A stretch of 47,710 nucleotides of DNA. It comes from Pseudomonadota bacterium. GTDB lineage: Bacteria > Pseudomonadota > Gammaproteobacteria > Steroidobacterales > Steroidobacteraceae. The notes below the pieces were generated by a model. That model had not been told where the DNA came from. It did not search any database and was given only the letters and a program-made list of their open reading frames with translations. Positions within the stretch are counted from its first letter, which is position 1. Each line of letters opens with the position of its first letter. Shown piece by piece: positions 39,561-47,461 of this stretch. A program made the translations under genes and the position numbers. Location: assembly GCA_023423065.1 (NCBI GenBank), contig JAFAGC010000016.1, forward strand, positions 1 to 47,710, written 5' to 3'.

Positions 39561-40190
39561 ATGTTGCGAGAACTGGCAAACAACTGGTGGGCGCTGCTGG
39601 TGCGCGGCGTCCTCGGTGTCCTGTTCGGCGTCTTTGCACTGACCCTGCCGGAACAAACGATCACGGCGCTCGTGGTCGCGTGGGGTTTCTACGCGCTCGT
39701 CAGCGGCATCCTGGCGATCGTGGCCGCCGTGTCGGGCGCTCCGACCGGACCCCGGTGGATGCTGGCGCTCGAAGGCGCCGTCGGCATCGCCGCAGCGGCC
39801 GTGACGTTCCTGCAGCCGAGAATCACCGCGATGGTCCTGCTGTTCCTGATCGCGGCCTGGGCGCTGGTCGGTGGCGCATTACTCGTTGCCGCCGCGATCC
39901 GGCTGCGCAAGGAAATCGCCCACGAGTTCTGGCTCGGGTTGGCCGGCCTGATCTCGATGGCGTTCGGCATCATGCTGTTCGCGCAGCCGAGTGCGGGCGC
40001 GATGGCGGTGGTGTGGCTGATCGGCATGTATGCCATCGTGTTCGGCTCGTTGTGGTGCGCGCTCGCGATGCGGCTGCATGGCATCAAGAAACGCGTGACG
40101 CAGGAGGAGCTCGAGCTGCGCGCGACCCGGCTCGGGATGGCGGCCGCCGAGCACGACCATCACGACCATACGAGCGGCAAGCCGGCGTAA
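39561..40190 (+). CDS. hdeD: HdeD-family (DUF308) inner-membrane stress protein
   Basis: 209 residues with six membrane helices in three hairpin pairs, typical of HdeD. WWALLVRGVLGVLFGVFALT at the start and FWLGLAGLISMAFGIMLFAQ match the repeated DUF308 unit. E. coli HdeD is linked to acid resistance at high cell density. A His-rich tail (AEHDHHDHTSG) ends the protein. GGGAG lies 8 bp before the ATG. The gene is divergent from the transporter-like gene. Confidence 0.92.
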   Translation: MLRELANNWWALLVRGVLGVLFGVFALTLPEQTITALVVAWGFYALVSGILAIVAAVSGAPTGPRWMLALEGAVGIAAAAVTFLQPRITAMVLLFLIAAWALVGGALLVAAAIRLRKEIAHEFWLGLAGLISMAFGIMLFAQPSAGAMAVVWLIGMYAIVFGSLWCALAMRLHGIKKRVTQEELELRATRLGMAAAEHDHHDHTSGKPA

Positions 40191-40202
40191 CGCGAGGGTG
40201 AC

Positions 40203-40229
40203 GCCGCGGACACCGGGTGTGTCTGCGGC
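40203..40229 (+). terminator. Stem-loop after hdeD
   Basis: GCCGCGGACAC pairs with GTGTCTGCGGC (11 bp, one G-U) around CGGGT, 12 bp after the hdeD stop. No T-run follows. Likely a terminator-type hairpin. Confidence 0.55.
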
Positions 40230-40236
40230 CGGTTGG

Positions 40237-40256
40237 GCGCGACCTCGCGGTCGCGC
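40237..40256 (+). terminator. Second stem-loop after hdeD
   Basis: GCGCGACC pairs perfectly with GGTCGCGC around a TCGC loop, 7 bp after the first hairpin. Tandem hairpins here probably end hdeD transcription. Confidence 0.5.
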
Positions 40257-40362
40257 AATCCCTCGATCGACCCTATCTACATCCGCCGTCGGGAGCAGGA
40301 AACGGTACGCCGACGACCGCTATCCATGGATGTGTGCGAGTCGATGTAGGGCGGTCGGCGAC

Positions 40363-40378
40363 GCCCCTTGGTCTCATC
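40363..40378 (+). promoter_or_regulatory. Weak CCTAGG-type element upstream of the glycine-zipper lipoprotein gene
   Basis: GCCCCTTGGTCTCATC matches CCTAGGTCCGAT at about 9 of 12 positions. It is 46 bp upstream of the start codon. Weak on its own; kept because of spacing and direction. Confidence 0.3.
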
Positions 40379-40424
40379 GTCATGACGTCCGCCGTGCGGA
40401 CAATCGCCCCTGAGCGAGGTCGTC

Positions 40425-41003
40425 ATGAACAAGAGAAACTCCGTTGCCGCACTCACCGCCGTGGCTGCGCTCATCGCCGCGGGATGCGAAACCACCCACC
40501 GTGTCGGCCAGAGCGCGACGGTCGACTTCGGTGTCGTTCGCAATGCCGAGCAGGTGCAACTGGATTCGACGGCGGCGCAAGGCGCGCTCATCGGCGGCAC
40601 CGTCGGTCTGATGGCCGGCAACAACCGCAACCGGATGGGCACGGCGATCGCCGGCGCCGCGGTCGGCACCGCCGCGGGCGCCGCGGCGGGTGGAGACCGC
40701 ACGGGCTGGGCGTACACGGTGCAGATGTCGAGCGGCTCGACGACTCGCGTCGTCACCGACCAGCGCGAGATCAAGGTCGGCGACTGCGTCGCGATCGAAC
40801 GCGTCGGTCAGCGGGCCAACATACGGCGTGTTTCCGCCGGCCACTGCGAGCCTTCGTACGCGTCGGCCGTGCGCGCCGTCGACGACGATTCGCGGCAGGA
40901 AGCCCTGAAGTGCGACGCCGCCAAGCAGGAGCTGGCGGACGCGACGACCCAGGAAGCCGCGGATCTCGCGGTCCGAAAGATGGAGCTGTTGTGTAACGAC
41001 TAG
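40425..41003 (+). CDS. Glycine-zipper outer-membrane lipoprotein (SlyB/Rick17kDa-like)
   Basis: 192 residues. A lipoprotein signal ends LIAAGCETT (Cys21). A glycine-zipper membrane segment (about 55-90: GALIGGTVGLMAGNNRNRMG, GTAIAGAAVGTAAGAAAGGD) follows, then a β-rich domain (YTVQMSSGSTTRVVTDQREI, VGDCVAIERVG). The layout fits the SlyB/17-kDa surface antigen group, involved in outer-membrane stability. The C-terminus (about 150-192) is helical and acidic. GAGG is about 8 bp upstream. Confidence 0.88.
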   Translation: MNKRNSVAALTAVAALIAAGCETTHRVGQSATVDFGVVRNAEQVQLDSTAAQGALIGGTVGLMAGNNRNRMGTAIAGAAVGTAAGAAAGGDRTGWAYTVQMSSGSTTRVVTDQREIKVGDCVAIERVGQRANIRRVSAGHCEPSYASAVRAVDDDSRQEALKCDAAKQELADATTQEAADLAVRKMELLCND

Positions 41004-41017
41004 GGAATTGCCGCGTC

Positions 41018-41272
41018 GTGCGAAACGCCGACTGCGACAAGTTCTTCCGTGCTTCGGCCGCGTATTTTGCGGCCATGAACCTGCGAGCCATCGGCGCGGT
41101 GGACGTGCGCCGCACACCGGACGGATACGAAATCGGACTGCTCGATTGGGGTCACGAGACCCAGTGGGTGTGCAGTTGCGCCGCGTTCCGCGCGAACGCG
41201 CGCTGGAAGGACGATCCGCGCTGCCGGCACACGGATGCCGCGAGCAAGACGCGAACCTCGACTGTCGTCTGA
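41018..41272 (+). CDS. Small protein with a SWIM-like zinc-binding pattern
   Basis: 84 residues from a GTG at 41018, or 65 from the ATG at 41075; no ribosome-binding site decides. Residues Cys52-S-Cys54 ... Cys69-R-His71 match the SWIM zinc-finger pattern CxC-xn-CxH, set after a β-hairpin-like DVRRTPDGYEIGLLDWG. SWIM motifs bind nucleic acid or partner proteins. I do not recognise a named family. It follows the lipoprotein gene on the same strand after 14 bp. Confidence 0.55.
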   Translation: MRNADCDKFFRASAAYFAAMNLRAIGAVDVRRTPDGYEIGLLDWGHETQWVCSCAAFRANARWKDDPRCRHTDAASKTRTSTVV

Positions 41273-41307
41273 CGCCCGGGCCGTTTCCGGGCCTGCCTGC
41301 GTCCGCG

Positions 41308-41493
41308 CTACTTCGTCTTCTTGGGCCCGAGCAGCAGCCAGATGATGAATCCGAGCACGGGCAGCAGGACCACCAGCACGGTCCACAGGACTTTTCGGCC
41401 GGTGGTCGCGGTGCTCGAGAAGATGTTGACGATGGCCCAGATGTCCGCGATCAGGACGAGCAGGCCCCAGAAGCCATTGACCTCCAAGTTCAT
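41308..41493 (-). CDS. PLDc_N small membrane protein
   Basis: 61 residues with two membrane helices (GLLVLIADIWAIVNIFSS and LWTVLVVLLPVLGFIIWLLL) ending GPKKTK, the PLDc_N pattern that resembles the N-terminus of cardiolipin synthases. Usually a small inner-membrane protein of unknown role. GGAAGC lies about 6 bp upstream of the ATG at 41493. It is divergent from the methyltransferase gene (54 bp apart). Confidence 0.85.
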   Translation of the reverse strand: MNLEVNGFWGLLVLIADIWAIVNIFSSTATTGRKVLWTVLVVLLPVLGFIIWLLLGPKKTK

Positions 41494-41547
41494 GCCGGCG
41501 AGCTTCCAACTATTGCGCCGGCGTTGGCGATAAGCCATACGTCTCAT

Positions 41548-42720
41548 GTGACCGACGACTCTTTCCCGACCCTTCATTGGCAAGAAGATGGCAAGGCATT
41601 CGAGGCGCGCTGGCTTTCGCTCAGTGAAATGCCGCCGCCGGCACGCGTCGTCGTCGCCGACGGGAAGATGACCGCGGACGAGGCCTATGGTCTCGCGTGC
41701 CAGGGAACCGCGCTGCTGTGGCGCGGCGACTTTCAGGAAGCGCGCCAGATGCTGACCGCGCTGGGGAAGCGCGCGGATCGGCGCCGGGGGAAATCGCGTC
41801 GCGGTCCACGAGGTTCGGAGTCGGGTATGCGAGCCGATCCCGCCGAAACATTTCACCTGTACCGGCAGGCCAGGTCGCAGCGCGCGCGCACGCTCAACGC
41901 GTTGCTGATCCCGCTCGAAGCCGACTACTCGATTCCGCTTCGCCGAGCGCCGGATGTCCGTCAGGCGTGCGCAGAGGCCTTCGGTCCGGCGACGACTTCA
42001 TCGGTCACGTCCCTGCGCGCGTTGCTCGGCGCGAGCGGCGCGCACGAGTGGCGCACGAAGGGCCTCGAGATTCCGGAGGCGGGCGGACGCATCCATCCGC
42101 ACTTCGGCGTGTTCGCGCCGATCCGCCGTGAATACGTGGACCTCGTGAGCACGACGCCGCTGCCGGCCGCGTGTGCTGCCGCGAGCACCGCCTTCGACAT
42201 CGGCACGGGGACGGGCGTGTTGGCCGCGGTGCTCGCGCGGCGCGCCATCGAACGCGTGGTCGCGACAGATCTCGATCCGCGCGCGCTCGCGTGCGCGCGC
42301 GAGAACGTCGAGCGGCTCGGACTCGCCGGTCGCATCGAGGTCGTGCAGGCGGATCTGTTTCCCGACGGGCGCGCCGCGCTCGTGGTCTGCAATCCGCCCT
42401 GGATTCCCGCGCGCCCGAGCTCGTCGATGGAAAACGGCATCTACGATCCGGACAGCCGCATGTTGCGTGGATTCCTGGCCAAACTACCGGGGCACCTCGA
42501 ACCGGGTGGCGAAGGATGGTTGATCATCTCGGACCTGGCGGAGCGGCTGGGACTACGCACGCGTGAGCAGTTGCTCGCGCAGTTCGATTCCGCCGGGTTG
42601 CAGGTCGCCGGCCGCAACGACGTGGCGCCGCGACACCCGCGGGCCGCGGACGAGGCCGACCCGCTTCATGTCGCGCGCGCGGCGGAGATCACTTCGTTGT
42701 GGCGGCTCGTTCCGCGCTGA
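41548..42720 (+). CDS. Class I SAM-dependent methyltransferase with NPPW motif
   Basis: 390 residues from a GTG at 41548. The N-terminal half (about 1-170) is an unassigned region with Arg-rich stretches. The C-terminal half is a Rossmann methyltransferase: AdoMet motif I FDIGTGTGVLAAVLA (about 217-230), acidic motif VVATDLDPRALACARENVER, and NPPW at 282-285. NPPY/W marks N5-glutamine or N6-adenine methyltransferases, so the target may be a glutamine of a translation factor or a nucleic acid base. The NPPW and preceding layout resemble HemK/PrmC- or RlmG-like enzymes; I cannot choose. RluF lies convergent 13 bp away. Confidence 0.82.
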   Translation: MTDDSFPTLHWQEDGKAFEARWLSLSEMPPPARVVVADGKMTADEAYGLACQGTALLWRGDFQEARQMLTALGKRADRRRGKSRRGPRGSESGMRADPAETFHLYRQARSQRARTLNALLIPLEADYSIPLRRAPDVRQACAEAFGPATTSSVTSLRALLGASGAHEWRTKGLEIPEAGGRIHPHFGVFAPIRREYVDLVSTTPLPAACAAASTAFDIGTGTGVLAAVLARRAIERVVATDLDPRALACARENVERLGLAGRIEVVQADLFPDGRAALVVCNPPWIPARPSSSMENGIYDPDSRMLRGFLAKLPGHLEPGGEGWLIISDLAERLGLRTREQLLAQFDSAGLQVAGRNDVAPRHPRAADEADPLHVARAAEITSLWRLVPR

Positions 42721-42733
42721 GCCCGGGTGGTAG

Positions 42734-43519
42734 TTAGAACTTCTCGTCCGGCCGCAGGTACCGCCACTTTCCGGGCGGCAGTCCGCCGAGCGGTACGTTG
42801 CCGCTGCGCACGCGCTTGAGCCCGGTGACGAACAGCCCGACGAGCTCGCACATGCGGCGGATCTGCCGCTTGCGGCCCTGGCGCAACACGAAACGGAGCT
42901 GGTGTTCGTTCTGCCAGGACACGATCGCGGGTTTGAGTTTCACGCCATCGAGGGTGAGGCCATGTCGCAGGCGCTGCATGCCGTCGGGTGTGAGCGTGCC
43001 TTCGACGCGTACGAGGTATTCCTTCTCGACCGAGGAATCCTCGCCGATGAGCTGTTTCGCGACGCGTCCATCCTGCGTGAGCACCAGCAGTCCCGTGGAG
43101 TCGATGTCGAGCCGGCCCGCGGGCGCGAGTCCGAGCAGATGTTCCGGCTTGAACTGGATGGGCGAAGGATCCGCCGCCCACCGGTTCTCGGGGCGGACCA
43201 GCACGATCGCGGGTTCGTAGCCGTCTTCGGCCTGGCCCGAGACGTAGCCCACCGGCTTGTGCAGCAGGATCGTGACCTGGCCATCCTGGTGTTCGCGCGC
43301 GGCTCTATCTACTTCGATCTTCGCGTCGGGCGACACGCGCGTGCCGAGCTGGTCGACCACCTGGCCATCGACCTTCACCCAGCCGTTCGTGATCCAGCGT
43401 TCGGCCTCGCGCCTCGAGCACAGGCCGAGCTCGCCCATGCGCTTGGAGAGGCGCGGACGTTCCGGGGATTCGGAAGTCGAGGCCGGTGATGGAGGAGTGC
43501 GTGGCATGAGCGGGGACAT
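42734..43519 (-). CDS. rluF: RluF-like 23S rRNA pseudouridine synthase
   Basis: 261 residues. An N-terminal S4 RNA-binding domain (about 21-70: LSKRMGELGLCSRREAERWI) precedes the RsuA/RluB/RluF catalytic domain. GRLDIDSTGLLVLTQDG holds the catalytic Asp, and RQGRKRQIRRMCELVG with GNVPLGGLPPGKWRYL closely matches RluF rather than RluB or RluE. It would isomerise a uridine in the 23S rRNA (E. coli position 2604). The start is uncertain between ATG 43519 and ATG 43507; both are four codons apart with no clear ribosome-binding site. Confidence 0.88.
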   Translation of the reverse strand: MSPLMPRTPPSPASTSESPERPRLSKRMGELGLCSRREAERWITNGWVKVDGQVVDQLGTRVSPDAKIEVDRAAREHQDGQVTILLHKPVGYVSGQAEDGYEPAIVLVRPENRWAADPSPIQFKPEHLLGLAPAGRLDIDSTGLLVLTQDGRVAKQLIGEDSSVEKEYLVRVEGTLTPDGMQRLRHGLTLDGVKLKPAIVSWQNEHQLRFVLRQGRKRQIRRMCELVGLFVTGLKRVRSGNVPLGGLPPGKWRYLRPDEKF

Positions 43520-43565
43520 TGTAGTCCGGCAGCCGCCGCCGGCGGGGCGTCGCTCGCCGGCCCGC

Positions 43566-44309
43566 TCACGAGTCGTCGCTGAGCTCGGCCACGAAGTCGT
43601 AGATGTCGCCGCGGTAATACGACTGCGAGAACTCGATGGCGCGGCCGTCGCGCAGCGAGCCCAGGCGTTCGACGAGCAGGCCGGCTTCACCGGGCCGCGT
43701 CTTCAGCAGTTCCGCCTGGACGTCGGTCAGGATGACGGCGCGCAATCGCTGCAATGCGCGCGCCGGGCGATGGCCCGTGCGCTCGAGCGCTTCGTACAGC
43801 GAGGTATCCACCGCATCCAGCGAGGGCAATGCCGAGCCGACGATCGTCGCGTATTCGAGCGCCATCGGCGCGTCATCGGCAAAACGAATGCGGTTGAAGC
43901 GATAGACCGCGGTGCCGGGGCTCAGGCGCAGCGCAAGCGCTTCTTCCGGAGTTACGGTGCCGGCCGCGCGTTTCAGCCAGGTGCTGTGCACGGTGCATCC
44001 GCGGGCACGCATGTCCTCCGAAAACGACGTGAGTTTCGAGAAGTTCTTGTGGACGCGCGCCGGGATGAAATTTCCCGAGCCGTGCCGGCGCACCAGCAGG
44101 CCATCGGCGACGAGTCCGTCGATCGCCTTGCGCACGGTGACGCGCGAAACGTCGAAAGCCGCGGCGAGTTCGCGCTCTCCGGGCAGCGCGTCCTCGGGCG
44201 CGAGCAGGTTGTTCTCGATGGCCTTGCGAATCGCGCGTTGCAGCTGCTGGTACAGCGGCAACGGGCTGTCTGCGTCGAATGGACCGACGGCTTCGAAGAA
44301 TGAATTCAT
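43566..44309 (-). CDS. GntR/HutC-family regulator with UTRA ligand-binding domain
   Basis: 247 residues. An N-terminal winged helix (about 15-80: LYQQLQRAIRKAIENNLLAP, LPGERELAAAFDVSRVTVRK) is joined to a UTRA effector domain (about 95-240: FSEDMRARG, SQSYYRGDIYDFV). It resembles the NagR/DasR-type group that senses phosphorylated amino sugars; this subgroup is a guess. It is divergent from the TonB-dependent receptor across a 294-bp AT-rich gap holding ACTGGT-type sites, so it probably represses or activates both. Confidence 0.9.
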   Translation of the reverse strand: MNSFFEAVGPFDADSPLPLYQQLQRAIRKAIENNLLAPEDALPGERELAAAFDVSRVTVRKAIDGLVADGLLVRRHGSGNFIPARVHKNFSKLTSFSEDMRARGCTVHSTWLKRAAGTVTPEEALALRLSPGTAVYRFNRIRFADDAPMALEYATIVGSALPSLDAVDTSLYEALERTGHRPARALQRLRAVILTDVQAELLKTRPGEAGLLVERLGSLRDGRAIEFSQSYYRGDIYDFVAELSDDS

Positions 44310-44342
44310 GGAAGGGTCGCTTTTGTTGGTTTTGGTATTTCA

Positions 44343-44360
44343 ACTGGTATTAATACTGGT
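44343..44360. promoter_or_regulatory. Likely GntR operator near the regulator's own start
   Basis: ACTGGTATTAATACTGGT contains the palindrome GTATTAATAC between two ACTGGT-type half-sites. It is 34 bp upstream of the GntR start. ACCAA half-sites follow at 44373, 44383 and 44395. Confidence 0.55.
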
Positions 44361-44444
44361 TTGTACTCTATCTACCAATAGAACCAACTGCATACCAACC
44401 GAAGCACGATGACTCGTGCACGGCCTCAATAAGCGATTGGTTTA

Positions 44445-44460
44445 ATTGATATTCATCAAT
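44445..44460. repeat. Inverted repeat ATTGAT-N4-ATCAAT in the GntR-receptor gap
   Basis: ATTGAT ATTC ATCAAT has perfect 6-bp arms and lies 144 bp upstream of the receptor start. It is AT-rich and may be part of the promoter or a second regulator's site. Confidence 0.4.
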
Positions 44461-44502
44461 CAACGTCTTTCCGCTCCCTCGTCGAGCTGGATTCTAGCGT
44501 GA

Positions 44503-44513
44503 ACTGGTATTAC
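44503..44513. promoter_or_regulatory. Likely GntR operator near the receptor promoter
   Basis: ACTGGTATTAC repeats the first ten bases of the site at 44343. ACTGGTGTT follows at 44525. These lie 80-100 bp upstream of the receptor start. Confidence 0.5.
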
Positions 44514-44603
44514 ATTCTTAGCTAACTGGTGTTGCTCCGGGTCCACGCGGAGCGCACCACATCTCACGCTCGTATCCGAATCAATTACAAAAGGGGACAT
44601 GCA

Positions 44604-47366
44604 ATGAATCCGATCAGGCTCGCGGTCAAATCGGCGTTGGGACTCGCGATCATGTTGCCATCGACGCTGGCGCTCGCGCAGGCCTCCAACGCCGAAGCGG
44701 AAAACATGGAAGAGGTCGTCGTCTCGGGAATCCGGGCGTCCGTCGGGCAGTCGCTCGAGGCCAAGCGCGCCGCCGACACGGTGCAGGAAGTCATCACCGC
44801 CGAGGACATCGGCAAGATGCCCGACAAGAACGTCGCCGACTCGTTGTCGCGCGTGGTGGGCATCACGACGAGTTCCGCCGGAGCCAACGAAGGCGGCTTC
44901 GACGAGAACGACCGCGTCAGCATGCGCGGCACGAATCCGAGCCTGACGCAGACGCTGCTCAACGGTCACGCCATCGCCGCCGGCGACTGGTTCGTGCTCA
45001 ACCAGGTGCAGCAGGTCGGGCGCAGCGTGAGCTACACGCTGCTTCCTTCGGAACTGGTCGACCGTGTCGTCGTGAACAAGAGCTCGATGGCTTCGCTGGT
45101 CGAAGGCGGCACCGCGGGTTCGGTCAACATCGTCACGCGCCGACCGCTCGACTTCAGGGAATCGTTCACCTTCATGGGTTCGGTCGGAGCCGTCTATTCG
45201 GATCTGCCGAGCGACTTCCAGCCGCAGCTGAGCGCCCTGGTGGGATGGAAGAACGATTCGGAAACGTTCGGCGTTCTCGTGCAGGGATTCTCCGAAGAAC
45301 GTTCCCTGCGCCGCGATGGCGTGGAGATCCTCGGTTACGAGGCCATCGCGCCCGGCAGCGCGATCGCGACGTCGAATCCGGATCTCGCCGGCGTGAAGTA
45401 TCCGATGATGATCGGCGCGGCGCTGTTCGAGCAGGAGCGCAAGCGCCAGGGCGGCCTCGTCGACGTCCAGTTCGCGCCGACCGACGACCTGATGTTCGAC
45501 GCGCAGTTCTTCATGTCCAAGATGGAAGCGGCTAACTACAACCGCAACCATCTCGTGTGGGGCACGCACTTCGTCAATCGCGGCGAAGGCCAGGCGCCGC
45601 TGCCGGGCTATGTCGTCACGAACGGTACGCTCGTGGAGGCGAGCTTCGCGGGCGTGCCGGACACGTTCTACGGCGTCTACGACCAGATCTCCCGCCCCGA
45701 CGCGGAAGCCACCGCGCAGTACTTCAGCCTCGACGCCAGCTACCGGGTCAGCGACAGCCTCACGCTGTCCGGCCAGGTCGGCACGTCCGAGGGCCACGGA
45801 AAAACGCCGACGCAGGACGTGTCGGAGACGCTTCCCGGCACGGGTGCGGGCGTCAACTGGGCGCTGCACGGCACGGGCCGGGCGCCGGATTTCGACTTCA
45901 ACGGGGCGGACCTGTCGACGCCGTTCCCGGGAGGCACACCCGTCACGTTCGGCTGGATCTTCGGCGCGCAGAACGTCGACGTCGTGGACGAGGAAGACTG
46001 GGCGCAGATCGACGCGAAATTCTCCCTCGACAAGGGTGCGTTCACGGGCCTGAGTTTCGGCGCCCGTTACAACCAGCATTCGCGCGAGTCGCTCGATGCG
46101 ATCGCGCAGGGTCCGACCTTCGCGGGCGGCCCGACGGGCGGCGGTGGTGTCGATCCGGCGCTGTATCCGGACTCATGGTCAAACTACCCGTCGGACTTCA
46201 ACACGTTCGGCGGCAACTTCCCGACGAACATCTGGTACTGGACGCCGGCGCAGCTCGCCGAATACAACCACTACGACCCGAACGATCCGTCGGCGAACAC
46301 CGTGCAGCGCGATCCGCTGGAGCGGGAGTACTACCAGTTCGCGTTCCAGGTCGAGGAGACGAACGCCGCGGCTTACGTACAGGCCGATTTCCGGGGCGAG
46401 AACTGGAGCGGAAACCTCGGCGTGCGTTACGTGGAGACGGAAGAGGATATCGTGACGTTCACGCAGACCGACGCCGCCAATCCGGATGCGACCACCACTT
46501 CGCTGTTCGGTCCGTTCGTCGGAATCCCGGTCAATCACAAGTACACGGACATCCTGCCCAGCGCGAACCTCAAGTGGGACGTGAGCGACGACGTGGTCGC
46601 GCGTTTCGCGGTCGCTAGGACCATGACGCGGCCTGACTACTCGGCGCTCGCCGGCTTCACCGATCTATCGCCGCCGGCGGTCGTGGGCGGCACGGGCTCC
46701 GGCGCCGGCGGCAATCCGGATCTGAAGCCCATCCGGTCGACCAACTTCGACGCCGGGCTCGAATGGTATTTCGCCGACAAGTCGTTGCTGGCCGTGGGCC
46801 TGTTCTACATGGATCTCGACAACTACGTCAGCTACGGCAGCGAGACGAAAACCTATCTCACGTACAGCTCGCAGACCCCGGAGGGCGCGGAAGTGCCTTA
46901 CCTGCTGACCGTTCCGGTCAACGCGAAGGGGCGGGTGCAGGGCGCCGAGTTCTCGTACCAGCACGCCATCACCGACAACTTCGGCGTCGCCGCGAACTAC
47001 ACGTACGCCGACGGCAAGCAGACGTCGCTGGTGACGACCGGTGATGACCGGCTGGTCGGCACGTCGAAGAACACGTACAACGCGAGCGCCTACTTCGAGA
47101 ACACGAGGTTCAGCGCGCGCGTCACGTACACGTACCGTTCGGAGTTCTTCAGCGGTCTCGATCGCAACACGGCGTTCTCGCAGGACGGCATCGGGTCGCT
47201 TGCCGCGTCGCTGAACTACACGATCAACGACACCGTCTCGCTGTCCCTGGATGGGCAGAACCTCACGGACGAGACGCTGGTGTACTTCGCCGAGCACCGC
47301 GATCAGCCGCGAGCGTTCTACAAGAACGGTTCGCAGTACTACTTCACGGTCCGCGTGAAGTTCTAG
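44604..47366 (+). CDS. TonB-dependent receptor, Xanthomonas/Caulobacter carbohydrate type
   Basis: 920 residues. The signal peptide (about 1-25, TLALAQAS) is followed by the TonB-box-like MEEVVVSGIR and the plug domain (about 45-165: VITAEDIGKMPDKNVADSLS, RVSMRGTNPSLTQTLLNG, VEGGTAGSVNIVTRRPLDF). The rest is a 22-strand β-barrel ending QYYFTVRVKF. The VADSLSRVVGITTS and SSMASLVEGGTAG pattern is typical of sugar-uptake receptors of xanthomonads and caulobacters. AAGGGGA lies about 8 bp before the ATG. Divergent GntR control suggests a sugar or amino-sugar substrate; the LPMO in this window hints at chitin, which is inference. Confidence 0.94.
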   Translation: MNPIRLAVKSALGLAIMLPSTLALAQASNAEAENMEEVVVSGIRASVGQSLEAKRAADTVQEVITAEDIGKMPDKNVADSLSRVVGITTSSAGANEGGFDENDRVSMRGTNPSLTQTLLNGHAIAAGDWFVLNQVQQVGRSVSYTLLPSELVDRVVVNKSSMASLVEGGTAGSVNIVTRRPLDFRESFTFMGSVGAVYSDLPSDFQPQLSALVGWKNDSETFGVLVQGFSEERSLRRDGVEILGYEAIAPGSAIATSNPDLAGVKYPMMIGAALFEQERKRQGGLVDVQFAPTDDLMFDAQFFMSKMEAANYNRNHLVWGTHFVNRGEGQAPLPGYVVTNGTLVEASFAGVPDTFYGVYDQISRPDAEATAQYFSLDASYRVSDSLTLSGQVGTSEGHGKTPTQDVSETLPGTGAGVNWALHGTGRAPDFDFNGADLSTPFPGGTPVTFGWIFGAQNVDVVDEEDWAQIDAKFSLDKGAFTGLSFGARYNQHSRESLDAIAQGPTFAGGPTGGGGVDPALYPDSWSNYPSDFNTFGGNFPTNIWYWTPAQLAEYNHYDPNDPSANTVQRDPLEREYYQFAFQVEETNAAAYVQADFRGENWSGNLGVRYVETEEDIVTFTQTDAANPDATTTSLFGPFVGIPVNHKYTDILPSANLKWDVSDDVVARFAVARTMTRPDYSALAGFTDLSPPAVVGGTGSGAGGNPDLKPIRSTNFDAGLEWYFADKSLLAVGLFYMDLDNYVSYGSETKTYLTYSSQTPEGAEVPYLLTVPVNAKGRVQGAEFSYQHAITDNFGVAANYTYADGKQTSLVTTGDDRLVGTSKNTYNASAYFENTRFSARVTYTYRSEFFSGLDRNTAFSQDGIGSLAASLNYTINDTVSLSLDGQNLTDETLVYFAEHRDQPRAFYKNGSQYYFTVRVKF

Positions 47367-47374
47367 CCGAACAG

Positions 47375-47406
47375 GGCGCCGGCCGGGCAGGGGCCTGGCC
47401 GGCGCC
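47375..47406 (+). terminator. Strong hairpin after the TonB-dependent receptor gene
   Basis: GGCGCCGGCC pairs perfectly with GGCCGGCGCC (10 bp), extended by GGGC/GCCT with one G-U, around AGGG. It starts 9 bp after the stop codon. No T-run follows. Confidence 0.6.
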
Positions 47407-47461
47407 ATGATCTCGCGGGACGTTTGCGGGGCACGTGACACTGTGGTGGACTGCGCCCCCT

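Noticed and set aside
44460..46079. Long minus-strand open frame opposite the TonB-dependent receptor
   Set aside because: Low-complexity Arg/Glu/Val composition and no domain; the plus-strand receptor is unambiguous.
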